64,000 nucleotides of DNA, taken from JAVWJP01 sp036638975 (GTDB taxonomy: Bacteria; Bacillota; Clostridia; Oscillospirales; Ruminococcaceae). A program made the position numbers and the translations under genes. The notes under the pieces were generated by a model that made no database searches, was not told the DNA's origin, and was given only the letters and a program-made list of their open reading frames with translations. The DNA is taken from assembly GCA_036638975.1 (NCBI GenBank), contig JAVWJP010000005.1, forward strand, positions 1 through 64,000, written 5' to 3'. This document shows positions 39,872 to 48,990 of the stretch, piece by piece. The first letter of the stretch is position 1, and every line of letters begins with the position of its first letter.

Positions 39872-41305
39872 ATGACGAAGTATCTGCAAAAAATCGGTAG
39901 ATCCCTAATGCTTCCTGTAGCTTGCTTGCCTGTTGCCGGTATACTAATGGGCATCGGTTACTGGATTGACCCCACAGGCTGGGGCTCCAACAGCGTTATC
40001 GCTCTGTTTTTAATTAAAGCAGGCGGCGCGCTTATCGACAACATGGCGCTTCTTTTTGCAGTCGGTGTAGCCGTTGGTATGGCTGACGACCACGATGGCA
40101 CAGCAGGTCTGGCAGGTCTTGTTTCTTGGCTTATGGTTCAAACCTTGTTAAACCCGGGCGTTGTTGCACTGTTTACAGGCGCTGACGCAAACGCGGCTTT
40201 TGGCAAAGTAAACAACCAGTTCATCGGTATCCTCTGCGGTCTTATCGGTGCTACCTGCTACAACAGGTTTAAAAACACCAAGCTGCCCGATGCTCTCGGC
40301 TTCTTCAGCGGCAAACGCTGTGTAGCTATTGTTACGGCAGGTATAACACTTGTAGTAACACTTATCCTGTTCTTTGCATGGCCTATCATCTACTCGGCTC
40401 TTGTTGCCTTCGGTAAAGCCATTGTTGGTACAGGTGCTATCGGTGCAGGTATCTATGCGTTCTTTAACCGTCTGCTCATTCCTGTCGGCTTGCATCATGC
40501 TCTCAACTCAGTTTTCTGGTTTGATGTTGCAGGTGTTAGCGACCTTACAAACTTCTGGGCAGGCACAGGCGTACTCGGCACAACCGGTATGTACATGACA
40601 GGCTTCTTCCCTGTTATGATGTTCGGTCTTCCCGGTGCTGCTTTGGCAATGTACCAAACAGCAAAAACAAAGAATAAGAAGATAGCTGCCGGTCTTTTGG
40701 GCGCTGCTGCTCTCTGCTCGTTCTTCACAGGCGTTACAGAGCCTCTCGAATTTTCATTCATGTTCTTAGCCCCTGTTCTTTACCTTATCCATGCGTTATT
40801 AACAGGTGTTTCTGCATTCGTATGCGCACTTCTCCCTGTACGTGCAGGCTTTAACTTCAGCGCCGGCTTTGTAGACTGGTTCTTAAGCTTTAAAGCACCA
40901 ATGGCACAAAATCCGTGGATAATAATTCCAATCGGTCTTGTGTTCTTCGCACTCTACTACATAATCTTCCGCGTTGTTATCGTTAAGATGAACCTCAAGA
41001 CCCCAGGTCGTGAGGACGATGACGAAGTAGACGAGAAAGAAAAGAAAATCGTTCTTTCCAACAGCAACTATGCAGCCGTTGCAGCTACAATCCTTGAAGG
41101 ACTTGGCGGCAAAGGAAACATCGCTTCTGTTGACAACTGCATCACTCGTTTAAGAGTAGAAGTAAAAGACTATACTCTTGTAGACGAAAAGAAGATTAAA
41201 GCGGCAGGCGTTGCCGGTGTTATGCGTCCGGGCAAAACCAGCGTGCAGGTTATTGTAGGCACACAGGTACAGTTTGTCGCAGACGAGATGAAAAAGCTTC
41301 TGTAG
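39872..41305 (+). CDS. PTS EIICB permease, N-acetylglucosamine/glucose family
   Basis: A 477-residue membrane protein that imports and phosphorylates a hexose. The EIIC domain has about ten helices, ending near residue 370. Segments such as FFPVMMFGLPGAALAMY, FTGVTEPLEFSFMFLAP and MNLKTPGRED are closer to E. coli NagE than to PtsG as I recall them, so GlcNAc is the preferred guess and glucose the alternative. The C-terminal EIIB domain has the phospho-Cys in VDNCITRLRVEV. The EIIA is a separate gene upstream, unlike in NagE. Codons are markedly richer in C-ending forms than in the neighbours, as in a highly expressed gene. SD GAGGAGGGC. Confidence 0.9.
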   Translation: MTKYLQKIGRSLMLPVACLPVAGILMGIGYWIDPTGWGSNSVIALFLIKAGGALIDNMALLFAVGVAVGMADDHDGTAGLAGLVSWLMVQTLLNPGVVALFTGADANAAFGKVNNQFIGILCGLIGATCYNRFKNTKLPDALGFFSGKRCVAIVTAGITLVVTLILFFAWPIIYSALVAFGKAIVGTGAIGAGIYAFFNRLLIPVGLHHALNSVFWFDVAGVSDLTNFWAGTGVLGTTGMYMTGFFPVMMFGLPGAALAMYQTAKTKNKKIAAGLLGAAALCSFFTGVTEPLEFSFMFLAPVLYLIHALLTGVSAFVCALLPVRAGFNFSAGFVDWFLSFKAPMAQNPWIIIPIGLVFFALYYIIFRVVIVKMNLKTPGREDDDEVDEKEKKIVLSNSNYAAVAATILEGLGGKGNIASVDNCITRLRVEVKDYTLVDEKKIKAAGVAGVMRPGKTSVQVIVGTQVQFVADEMKKLL

Positions 41306-41324
41306 TTTTTAGTAGACTATACAC

Positions 41325-41358
41325 GGGGGCGGGCTTTTGCCCGCTCCTTTGTTTTTTT
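41325..41358 (+). terminator. Terminator of the PTS operon
   Basis: GGGCGGGC-TTTT-GCCCGCTCC stem followed by TTTGTTTTTTT, 20 bp after the EIICB stop. Confidence 0.85.
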
Positions 41359-41385
41359 ATTTGCAGTTAATATACGTTTGAGCTC

Positions 41386-41414
41386 TTGCGTTATATGGCA
41401 GAATAACCTATGCT
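41386..41414 (+). promoter_or_regulatory. Candidate promoter of cutC
   Basis: TTGCGT (41386-41391) and TATGCT (41409-41414) with a 17-bp spacer, about 60 bp before cutC. Confidence 0.45.
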
Positions 41415-41475
41415 TGTCATACAGCGGCGCTGTTAAGCAAAAAATAAACAGCTACAAATTAATTTGGAGGTAAAC

Positions 41476-42222
41476 ATGATGAGAAACGGTATAAAAACAG
41501 AGGTTTGCTGTGCTTCGCTTGCCGACTGTAAAATGGCAGAGCGCTGTGGTGCAGATGCCATAGAGCTTGTTTCGGCGCATCTTTTGGGCGGGCTTACACC
41601 CACTATAGGGCTTTTGCGGCGGGTAAAAGAGCAGGTTAAGCTGCCTGTTTCTGTAATTGTACGTCCGCGTGCCGCCGGCTTTCTCTATAGCGATGAAGAT
41701 TTTGATGTTATGTGCGCAGATGCGGACGAGTTTGTAAAAAGCGGAGCAGACGGCATAGTCTTTGGCTTTTTGGCTGAGGACGGAAGCATAGATTACGAAC
41801 GCTGCGCACGTTTTATGAAGCACACAGTCGGGTGCGAAACCGTGTTTCATCGTGCTATAGATGTGACAGATGATATGTGCAAAACAGCAAAGCAGCTTAT
41901 AGAGCTTGGTGTTACGCGCATACTTACAAGCGGTGGGTGTGCATCTGCTATAGACGGCGCAGGGGCTATAAAAGAACTTGTTGACTGCTATGGGGGCAAG
42001 ATACAAATTTTGGCGGGTGGCGGAGTTAGAGCCGAAAATGTGGCGGAGCTTATAGAAAAAACAGGTGTGCGCCGTGTGCATTTTGGCTGCACTGCTTACG
42101 AGCGCGATATTTCTACAGTGTTAAACCCAAAATTAAATTTTGGAACTTCGGCTTTGCCTCCAAACGAGTGCTATATTGCTGTAAACGAAGAAAAACTAAG
42201 GCAGATGCTTTTAAACATATAA
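41476..42222 (+). CDS. cutC: CutC family protein
   Basis: CutC-family TIM-barrel protein of 248 residues. The start TEVCCASLADCKMAERCGADAIEL is near the family consensus EVCVDSVESALAAQ.GGADRIEL, and VIVRPRAAGFLYSDEDF and ILTSGGCASA are conserved. CutC was linked to copper tolerance in E. coli, but the biochemical role is unclear and a sugar-metabolism role has also been suggested. GGAGG lies just before the ATG at 41476. It is alone between the PTS operon and the V-ATPase operon. Confidence 0.9.
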   Translation: MMRNGIKTEVCCASLADCKMAERCGADAIELVSAHLLGGLTPTIGLLRRVKEQVKLPVSVIVRPRAAGFLYSDEDFDVMCADADEFVKSGADGIVFGFLAEDGSIDYERCARFMKHTVGCETVFHRAIDVTDDMCKTAKQLIELGVTRILTSGGCASAIDGAGAIKELVDCYGGKIQILAGGGVRAENVAELIEKTGVRRVHFGCTAYERDISTVLNPKLNFGTSALPPNECYIAVNEEKLRQMLLNI

Positions 42223-42269
42223 AATAAAATAATCGAAAATATACAGGCTTTTTTCGTTATTTTTAGATG

Positions 42270-42298
42270 TTGCAAATTTCTGAGTAAAGGTATATTAT
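42270..42298 (+). promoter_or_regulatory. Promoter of the V/A-ATPase operon
   Basis: TTGCAA (42270-42275) and TATTAT (42293-42298) with a 17-bp spacer, about 20 bp before the first subunit gene. An AT-rich hairpin at 42228-42265 (AAATAATCGAAAA/TTTTTCGTTATTTT) may end cutC. Confidence 0.6.
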
Positions 42299-42319
42299 AG
42301 GTGACTTAGGGGTGAATTT

Positions 42320-42643
42320 ATGGACGATATGATAAGCAGATTGATAGATATGGATAAAAAGGCTCAGGCTACGGTAAAAGCTGCCGAGGAAAAGCGCGAT
42401 GAGATGAAAGCAGCTATTGCGGGAGAAAAAGAAAAGCTGCGCCAAAGCTACCTTGCACACGCAGATGAGCGCATAGGCAAGATGAAGCAGGCGGCGGAGG
42501 ACGATTATTCCGATGCCGAAAAAGAAATAGAAGAAAGCTTTCGCAAAGCCGATGCAGTACTGTCGGACGAATTTAATAAAAGCCGTGCAGCCCTTGTAAG
42601 CGAGATAGCTGCACGCTGCAGGCAAACAAAAATATCATGCTGA
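42320..42643 (+). CDS. V/A-type ATPase peripheral-stalk coiled-coil subunit (G/H-like)
   Basis: A 107-residue, highly charged, almost wholly helical protein with heptads over residues about 5-100. Length, position and composition fit the small stalk subunit that pairs with subunit E (NtpF in Enterococcus hirae, subunit G/H in archaea). Such proteins have little sequence conservation, so the call rests on context. SD GGGGTGAA stands just before the ATG. It is the first gene of the nine-gene operon. Confidence 0.8.
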   Translation: MDDMISRLIDMDKKAQATVKAAEEKRDEMKAAIAGEKEKLRQSYLAHADERIGKMKQAAEDDYSDAEKEIEESFRKADAVLSDEFNKSRAALVSEIAARCRQTKISC

Positions 42644-42681
42644 TGTACTAAACGGGCTAAATTAAGCCGGGAGGTGAGCAT

Positions 42682-43722
42682 ATGTTGGATTCTTTTTCGG
42701 GAAACGCCATTATGGCAAAAGCAAAAGCAATGTATGGCAGGCGTCTTACAAACGCGCAGTATAAAGACCTTATACATAAAAAAACAGTGGCGGAGCTTGC
42801 GGAATATTTGCGCAGCGAAACAGCATATGCAGACGCTTTAAGCATGGTACAGCCAACAGCAGTCCACCGCGGGCAGCTTGAAAATATTTTGCAAAAGGAG
42901 TACTTCAGACGCTATAAGCGCCTTATAGATTTTGATTTTTCACCGGGAAGTTATTATAGATACCTTGTAAGAGAACTGGAAATAAAACAAATTTTGCAAA
43001 TGATACGTCTTTTAAATTCAGGCAGGGCCGACGAGTATATTACGCAATACCCCGAGTTTTTAGAAAAATATTCCTCCTTCAGCCTTATGAAGCTTGCAAG
43101 GGTGCGCAGCTTTGACGAACTTTTAAATATGCTTGAGGGCTCGCCATATGCGGGGCTTATAATGAAGCTTCGTCCGGTTGGTGACGAGCTTATAGACTAT
43201 ACTGCGTGCGAAATGGCACTTATGGGTTATTTTTATACACGTGTTGAGCAGACTATAGATAGAAACTTTGGCGGTAAAACAAAAAAAGAACTCCACGAGA
43301 TTTTCGACACTGTTATAGAGCTTAAAAACATTACATCAATATACCGCCTTAAAAGGTATTTTCCAAATGCAAGCTCGCAGTATATAAAAAGCTGCCTTTT
43401 GCCGCACTGGAAGCGTATACCGGAGCATTTTTTGGACGAGCTTATAAACGCGGCGGATTCTGACGAGTTTGCACGGGCGCTTACAGCCTCGCCTTACGCA
43501 AAATTTTTGGGCATGGCAGATTATGTTTTTATAGAATACAGCGGCTCTTGTATACGCTACAATTTAAACAAGCGTTACTTGCGTTTTACAACAAGTACGC
43601 CCACCGTTTTTACCGCATATATGGCGCTAAGCGAAATAGAGTATTCAAACCTTACCTGCATTATAGAAGGCATACGCTATCAAATTCCCGCATCTGAGAT
43701 AGAGAAATTGTTGGTGCTTTAA
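42682..43722 (+). CDS. ntpC: V/A-type ATPase subunit C (central stalk socket)
   Basis: A 346-residue, helix-rich soluble protein of the V-type subunit C/d family. It links the rotating central stalk to the c-ring. Typical are the N-terminal GNAIMAKAKAMYGRRLTNAQY, the RELEIKQILQMIRLLNSG helix and the repeated Y/F-rich helical bundles. SD GGGAGGTGA precedes the ATG. In E. hirae the C subunit comes after E; here it lies before subunit I. Confidence 0.9.
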   Translation: MLDSFSGNAIMAKAKAMYGRRLTNAQYKDLIHKKTVAELAEYLRSETAYADALSMVQPTAVHRGQLENILQKEYFRRYKRLIDFDFSPGSYYRYLVRELEIKQILQMIRLLNSGRADEYITQYPEFLEKYSSFSLMKLARVRSFDELLNMLEGSPYAGLIMKLRPVGDELIDYTACEMALMGYFYTRVEQTIDRNFGGKTKKELHEIFDTVIELKNITSIYRLKRYFPNASSQYIKSCLLPHWKRIPEHFLDELINAADSDEFARALTASPYAKFLGMADYVFIEYSGSCIRYNLNKRYLRFTTSTPTVFTAYMALSEIEYSNLTCIIEGIRYQIPASEIEKLLVL

Positions 43723-43754
43723 ATATAAAATAAAAAGAAGGGCGGTGCAGAAAA

Positions 43755-45713
43755 ATGTCGATTGAAAAAATGACTCTTGTTCAAATTACAGGTAATATAA
43801 AATATTTCGACCGTATTCTGCGTAGATGCTCGGCATCAGGCATCTTTCATCCGGAGCTTATGCCTCAGCCTACCGATAAGCTTGGCGGGTTTGCGCATAT
43901 GGAGGAAGAAAATCCGTACAAATCCATATTAAACAGCCTTGTCGATGCGGCAGCTGCCTCTGGCATAGAGCTAAAATATGACCCGGAGGGCGGAAAAACC
44001 GTAGAGCAGGATACTGTGGACAGCTTTTTGGCAGATTACCGAAAACGTGTTGTCGAGCTAAACGAAAAAAAGGTAAGCCTGCAAACTGCCATAGAGCAAA
44101 ACGAGGCTGCTCTTACACAGCTTGTGCATCTAGACGCTCTTGACGTAAGCCTTGACGATATATTTGCCTGCAAATATATAAAGGTGCGCTTTGGACGCCT
44201 GCCTACGGACAGCTATAAAAAACTTGAATATTACAGAGAACGCTTGTTTTTGTTTTTGTCCATTTCGGGCGACGACGACTATCAGTGGGGAGTTTACTTC
44301 ACAACAAATGAGAATCAAGCCGAAATTGACGATATATTTTCATCTCTGTATTTTGAGCGCATTCATATTCCCGAATATGTCCACGGTAAGCCGGGGCTTG
44401 CAAAGGTTAATATAGAAGGCGAGCTGGCATCGACAAGGGCACAGCTTAAAGCGGCGGAGGCAGAGCTTAATGCGCTGGTAAGCAGTAACAAGCAAACCTT
44501 TCAAAAAGTGTATTCGCGAATTCGTTTTTTAAACGAAGCCTTTGACTTGCGCAAATACGTCACCGTTTACAACGAAATGTTCGATTCGGTAGATTTTCGT
44601 CCTGCCCGCATAACAGGCTTTATTGCGCACCGCGATGAAAAAAACTTTGCAAGGCTTTTTGATGATTTGGACGGTGTGGTTGTGGAGATGAAGCCGCCCG
44701 ACAGCGACAAACGGCTTACTATACCGACAAAGCTGCGCAACAACTGGTTTGTAAAGCCTTTTGAGATGTTTGTTGATATGTATGGGACGCCCGCTTACAA
44801 CGAGCTTGACCCCACGCCGTTTTTGGCTGTGACCTATACCCTCCTTTTTGGAATAATGTTTGGAGATTTGGGACAGGGAATAGTTATATCGCTTTTGGGT
44901 TTGTTTTTGTGGAAGGTAAAAAAGATGAACTTTGGCAGAGTCCTTAGCCGCATAGGTGTTTCGGCGGCGGCATTTGGCGTGCTTTACGGCTCGGTTTTTG
45001 GTATGGAGCACGCTTTGGATTCTTTTTATACAAAGGTTTTGGGGCTGGCAGGCAAGCCCATAGAGGTGATGCGTCCTACAACCATAAACAATCTTTTAAT
45101 ATTTGCCGTTTCCTTGGGCGTTGTGCTTATAATTTCGTCAATGCTTATAAATATCTTTTTGGGCTTTAAAAATAAAGATTACGAAAAAGCTGTTTTTGGC
45201 AACAATGGCATAGCGGGGCTTGTGTTTTATGTTTCGGTGCTCGTCGGTGCAATATCCATGCTTGCGGGTAAAAGCCTTTTCACCCCTGCTTATGTAATGT
45301 GGCTTATAATACTGCCTATATTGGTGATATTCTTAAAGACACCGCTTGCAAAGCTGGCAAAGGGCAGCCATAGCATCAAGCCCGAGGACGGAATAGGCAG
45401 CTTTATATTAGAGGGTTTCTTTGAGCTTTTTGAGGTGGTTTTAAGTTTTGTCACAAATACAATGTCGTTTTTACGTGTCGGTGGCTTTATAATAAGCCAT
45501 GCCGGTATGATGGCTGTGGTGATGACGCTTACCGAGATGATGACAGGGGCGGGCAGTGTAGTCGTTATGATAATAGGCAACCTGTTTGTTATGGCGCTAG
45601 AGGGCTTTATTGTAGGCATTCAGGCTCTTAGGCTGGAGTTTTACGAGATGTTCAGCCACTATTTTGACGGTCAGGGCAAAGTTTTTACACCTGTTACCAT
45701 CGGCAATAAATAA
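43755..45713 (+). CDS. ntpI: V/A-type ATPase subunit I (a-type stator)
   Basis: A 652-residue protein. The N-terminal 330 residues are soluble with coiled coils (for example 68-115 and 210-240). The C-terminal half has about seven or eight membrane helices and forms the ion half-channels against the c-ring. The motif PTPFLAVTYTLLFGIMFGDLGQG and the helix SFLRVGGFIISHAGMM, with the essential Arg, are family hallmarks. It lies between subunits C and K. GGGCGG is the SD. Confidence 0.95.
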   Translation: MSIEKMTLVQITGNIKYFDRILRRCSASGIFHPELMPQPTDKLGGFAHMEEENPYKSILNSLVDAAAASGIELKYDPEGGKTVEQDTVDSFLADYRKRVVELNEKKVSLQTAIEQNEAALTQLVHLDALDVSLDDIFACKYIKVRFGRLPTDSYKKLEYYRERLFLFLSISGDDDYQWGVYFTTNENQAEIDDIFSSLYFERIHIPEYVHGKPGLAKVNIEGELASTRAQLKAAEAELNALVSSNKQTFQKVYSRIRFLNEAFDLRKYVTVYNEMFDSVDFRPARITGFIAHRDEKNFARLFDDLDGVVVEMKPPDSDKRLTIPTKLRNNWFVKPFEMFVDMYGTPAYNELDPTPFLAVTYTLLFGIMFGDLGQGIVISLLGLFLWKVKKMNFGRVLSRIGVSAAAFGVLYGSVFGMEHALDSFYTKVLGLAGKPIEVMRPTTINNLLIFAVSLGVVLIISSMLINIFLGFKNKDYEKAVFGNNGIAGLVFYVSVLVGAISMLAGKSLFTPAYVMWLIILPILVIFLKTPLAKLAKGSHSIKPEDGIGSFILEGFFELFEVVLSFVTNTMSFLRVGGFIISHAGMMAVVMTLTEMMTGAGSVVVMIIGNLFVMALEGFIVGIQALRLEFYEMFSHYFDGQGKVFTPVTIGNK

Positions 45714-45788
45714 GCAAAACCAAAGCCTATACAACTTTACACGCGGCTTACGGTAAGCCGATAAACACAAATTTTTGGAGGTATTTTT

Positions 45789-46220
45789 ATGAACGCTATG
45801 TTTTTTGTTATCCCCGCAGCTGTTGTTGCAATGTTGGCTGTCCCGCTTGTTTCGGCTTTGCGTGGCGGCAAAAGCCCCTCACAGGCGCGCCACCGTGTAA
45901 TTGCAAACCTTTGTATGTTCTTTGGAGTTTGCCTTTGCGCATTTATTTTTCCCGTAAGTGCATTTGCAGCCGATAGCGCTGCGGCAGCATCAATCATAGG
46001 TACATCGGCACAGGGCATGGGCTTTTTAGCTGCGGCGCTTGTTACGGGGCTTGCGGCAATAGGTGCCGGTATAGCTGTTGCGGCGGCAGCTCCTGCTGCT
46101 ATAGGTGCTGTTTCGGAGGACCCTAAATCGTTTGGTAAGGCTATAATCTTTGTGGTTTTGGGCGAGGGTATTGCCATATATGGTTTGCTTATTTCTATTC
46201 TTATAATAAACAAATTGTAA
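45789..46220 (+). CDS. ntpK: V/A-type ATPase subunit K (c-ring)
   Basis: A 143-residue membrane protein with an N-terminal helix, a second hydrophobic segment ending in VSAFAA, and one hairpin of two long helices (TSAQGMGFLAAALVTGLAAIGAG... and SFGKAIIFVVLGEGIAIYG). The ion-carrying Glu is in VLGEGIAIYG. Having a single Glu-bearing hairpin, it forms a c-ring of the 2-helix type with an extra N-terminal part, unlike the 4-helix NtpK of E. hirae. Whether it carries H+ or Na+ cannot be settled; the Gln ligands of the E. hirae Na+ site are not seen. SD TTGGAGG. Confidence 0.92.
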   Translation: MNAMFFVIPAAVVAMLAVPLVSALRGGKSPSQARHRVIANLCMFFGVCLCAFIFPVSAFAADSAAAASIIGTSAQGMGFLAAALVTGLAAIGAGIAVAAAAPAAIGAVSEDPKSFGKAIIFVVLGEGIAIYGLLISILIINKL

Positions 46221-46270
46221 AAATAATATAATAATCAACTTAAAGTATATAAGCATAGGGGGCGTAAGCC

Positions 46271-46579
46271 ATGAAATTTTATGTTATAAGCGATAATATA
46301 GACACATACATGGGTATGCGCCTTGCAGGTATAGAGGGCGTTGTGGTGCACACACAGGACGAAGTTGCCGCAGAGCTTGCAAAAGCTGTAGAAGCGCGCG
46401 ACATAGGCATAATACTTATAACCGATAAGCTTATGCGCTTATGTCAAAAAACAATATATGAGATGAAGCTTAAAAACAAGCGTCCGCTCATTGTAGAAAT
46501 ACCTGACCGCCACGGAGGCGGACATATAGCCGAGGCGTTGCAGCATTATGTAAGCGAGGCAGTCGGCATTAAGATGTGA
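46271..46579 (+). CDS. ntpG: V/A-type ATPase subunit F (central stalk)
   Basis: A 102-residue subunit F (NtpG in E. hirae numbering) of the rotor shaft. The CheY-like alpha/beta fold starts FYVISDNIDTYMGMRLAGIEG and has IGIILITDKLM and PLIVEIPDRHG, the family signature. It follows subunit K by 50 bp and precedes subunit E. SD GGGGGCG. Confidence 0.92.
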   Translation: MKFYVISDNIDTYMGMRLAGIEGVVVHTQDEVAAELAKAVEARDIGIILITDKLMRLCQKTIYEMKLKNKRPLIVEIPDRHGGGHIAEALQHYVSEAVGIKM

Positions 46580-46592
46580 GGTGAACGGAGCT

Positions 46593-47204
46593 ATGTCAAC
46601 CGTAAACAGCGAAGTTATGCAAAAAATAGAGCAGTTTGAAGCTGCTGTTACAGATGAGGTTTCTGCGCGGTGCAAAGAGATAAACGCCGAGATAGAAGCT
46701 TATCGTAAAAGTGAGCTTCTAAAATATAAAGATGATGTCCTCAATGAAAGCTATAACATCATTCATAAGCAGACCGGGGATATCTCGCTTAATTCGGCAA
46801 AAGAAATATCGTTAAAACGCGCAGAGGTAAAACGTAAGCTTTACGAGCGGCGCGACGAATATATGCGCCTTATTTTTACAGATGTGCGCATGGAGCTTTC
46901 GGACTTTGTAAAAAGCGATGATTACTTGCCTTTTTTGCTTGAAAAAACCAAGAATATCTCTGAGGCTTACGGTTGCGACGGCTTTGTGCTTTTGGTTAAA
47001 AAAGATGATTTACCGCAAGCGGAAAAGCTTCAAAAGGCGTTTGGATTTTCCTGTACCGTAGAGCCCTCTGAGCAAATAACATTGGGCGGGTTAATTGCAA
47101 AAAACAAAGCAAAGGGTTATGTCATAGATGAAAGCCTTGACAGCATTTTAGAGGGGCAGCACGAATGGTTTTGCAGTCAGCCAAGCTTCGTCGTGACCCT
47201 GTAG
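46593..47204 (+). CDS. ntpE: V/A-type ATPase subunit E (peripheral stalk)
   Basis: A 204-residue stalk protein: a long N-terminal coiled coil (residues about 1-90) and a C-terminal mixed domain that contacts the A3B3 head. The C-terminal IVEPSEQITLGGLIAKNKAKG-like segment (TVEPSEQITLGGLIA) and VIDESLDSILE are family features. Start at the ATG 46593 with GAGGTGA upstream; a GTG at 46581 is the alternative. It is likely to pair with the first gene's product. Confidence 0.9.
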   Translation: MSTVNSEVMQKIEQFEAAVTDEVSARCKEINAEIEAYRKSELLKYKDDVLNESYNIIHKQTGDISLNSAKEISLKRAEVKRKLYERRDEYMRLIFTDVRMELSDFVKSDDYLPFLLEKTKNISEAYGCDGFVLLVKKDDLPQAEKLQKAFGFSCTVEPSEQITLGGLIAKNKAKGYVIDESLDSILEGQHEWFCSQPSFVVTL

Positions 47205-47216
47205 GGGGAAAACATA

Positions 47217-48971
47217 TTGGAACAAAACACAGTCTATTCTATCAACGGGCCTGTTGTAACGGTAAAAAATGCGACAGAGTTCGAGATGATGGAGATGGTT
47301 TATGTAGGCGCTAAGCGCCTTATAGGAGAGGTTATCTCCATAACAGAGGCAGCAACCACAATACAGGTGTACGAGAGCACAACAGGGCTTTGTCCGGGCG
47401 AGCCGGTGTACCCGTCGGGTGCTCCATTGTGCGCAACCTTAGGCCCCGGCATACTTTCTAATATATTTGACGGCATAGAGCGCCCGCTTATGGATATTGC
47501 AAAGCTTTCGGGCACTGCATATATAGACGGCGGAGTAAATATTCCGTCACTTGACGTAAAGCGCAAATTTGATGTAACTGTTACGGTGCACGAGGGTGAT
47601 AAGCTTTTGGGCGGTATGGTGTACGCCACCTGCCCCGAAACCGAGCTTATACAGCACCGCTGTATGCTGCACCCTAATTTAAACGGCACAGTGGTGTATG
47701 CCGCGCCGAACGGCAGCTACTGTATAAATGATGTTGTTGTAAAAATAAAGGACGCGGGCGGTGCTCTGCACGAGCTTACGCTTTGTCAGCAGTGGCCTAT
47801 ACGCACGGCGCGTCCAACAAAACAGCGTCTGCCTATTTCTATGCCGCTTATAACCGGACAACGTGTTATAGACACAATGTTCCCACTGGCAAAGGGCGGC
47901 ACTGCTGCTATACCGGGCGGCTTTGGCACAGGCAAAACAATGACACAGCACCAGCTTGCAAAGTGGTGTGATGCCGACATTATAGTCTATGTTGGCTGCG
48001 GCGAGCGCGGGAACGAAATGACACAGGTGCTTAAAGAATTTAGCGAGCTTATAGACCCAAAGTCAGGCAAAAAGCTTACAGCCCGCACCGTGCTTATAGC
48101 AAACACCTCTAATATGCCGGTGGCGGCGCGTGAGGCGTCTATATACACAGGTATTACGCTTGCCGAATATTACCGCGATATGGGTTATCATGTTGCCATA
48201 ATGGCAGATTCCACTTCTCGTTGGGCAGAGGCACTGCGCGAGATTTCGGGCAGGCTTGAAGAAATGCCGGCGGAGGAGGGCTTCCCTGCATACCTGCCGT
48301 CAAGAATTTCGCAGTTTTACGAGCGCGCGGGCTACATGGTGACGCTGTGCGATAAAGAAGGCTCTGTTTCAATAATAGGCGCGGTTTCTCCGCAGGGAGC
48401 CGATTTCTCAGAGCCTGTTACACAAAACACAAAGCGCTTTGTGCGTTGCTTTTGGGCATTGGATAAAGCGTTGGCGTACGCGCGCCATTACCCTGCCATT
48501 AACTGGAACACTAGCTACAGCGAGTATATTGACGATTTGGAAAAGTGGTATGAAAAAAATGTAGACCCCGCCTTTCTTAAAAAAAGACAGCAGATAGTTT
48601 CTATAATGCACGAGGAAAATGCACTTATGGAGATTGTAAAGCTTATAGGCTCTGACGTTTTGCCCGATGACCAAAAGCTTGTTATAGAAGTTGCAAAGGT
48701 TATACGAGTGGGCTTTTTACAACAAAATGCTTATCACAAGGACGACACCTATGTGCCAATGCAAAAGCAGCTTAAAATGATGGAGGTTATTTTATACCTT
48801 TATGATAAAGCGCGTGAGCTGGTGGTGCAGGGGCGACCTATTTCCGGAATAATAGAATCTGGTGTATTCAGCAGTATTATTAAGATGAAGTATGAAGTTC
48901 CAAACGACAAGCCGGAGCTTTTTGCACAATATTTTACCATGGTTGACGAAGCCATGAAGCAGGTGGATTAA
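47217..48971 (+). CDS. ntpA: V/A-type ATPase subunit A (catalytic)
   Basis: The 584-residue catalytic subunit. Walker A reads GGFGTGKT (GPFGAGKT is usual), followed by QHQLAKW; the catalytic Glu region is VGCGERGNEMTQVL and the arginine-containing MADSTSRWAEALREIS is present. The bulge domain typical of subunit A lies at about residues 115-185. TTG start at 47217 preceded by GGGGGAAA. It lies next to subunit B, as in all operons of this type. Confidence 0.97.
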   Translation: MEQNTVYSINGPVVTVKNATEFEMMEMVYVGAKRLIGEVISITEAATTIQVYESTTGLCPGEPVYPSGAPLCATLGPGILSNIFDGIERPLMDIAKLSGTAYIDGGVNIPSLDVKRKFDVTVTVHEGDKLLGGMVYATCPETELIQHRCMLHPNLNGTVVYAAPNGSYCINDVVVKIKDAGGALHELTLCQQWPIRTARPTKQRLPISMPLITGQRVIDTMFPLAKGGTAAIPGGFGTGKTMTQHQLAKWCDADIIVYVGCGERGNEMTQVLKEFSELIDPKSGKKLTARTVLIANTSNMPVAAREASIYTGITLAEYYRDMGYHVAIMADSTSRWAEALREISGRLEEMPAEEGFPAYLPSRISQFYERAGYMVTLCDKEGSVSIIGAVSPQGADFSEPVTQNTKRFVRCFWALDKALAYARHYPAINWNTSYSEYIDDLEKWYEKNVDPAFLKKRQQIVSIMHEENALMEIVKLIGSDVLPDDQKLVIEVAKVIRVGFLQQNAYHKDDTYVPMQKQLKMMEVILYLYDKARELVVQGRPISGIIESGVFSSIIKMKYEVPNDKPELFAQYFTMVDEAMKQVD

Positions 48972-48990
48972 CGAGAGGGGAGGCGACAGA

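Noticed and set aside
36416..41305. Frameshift or missing EIIA in the PTS permease
   Set aside because: EIICB ends after the EIIB domain at a clean stop, and a separate EIIA gene lies upstream, so nothing is missing.
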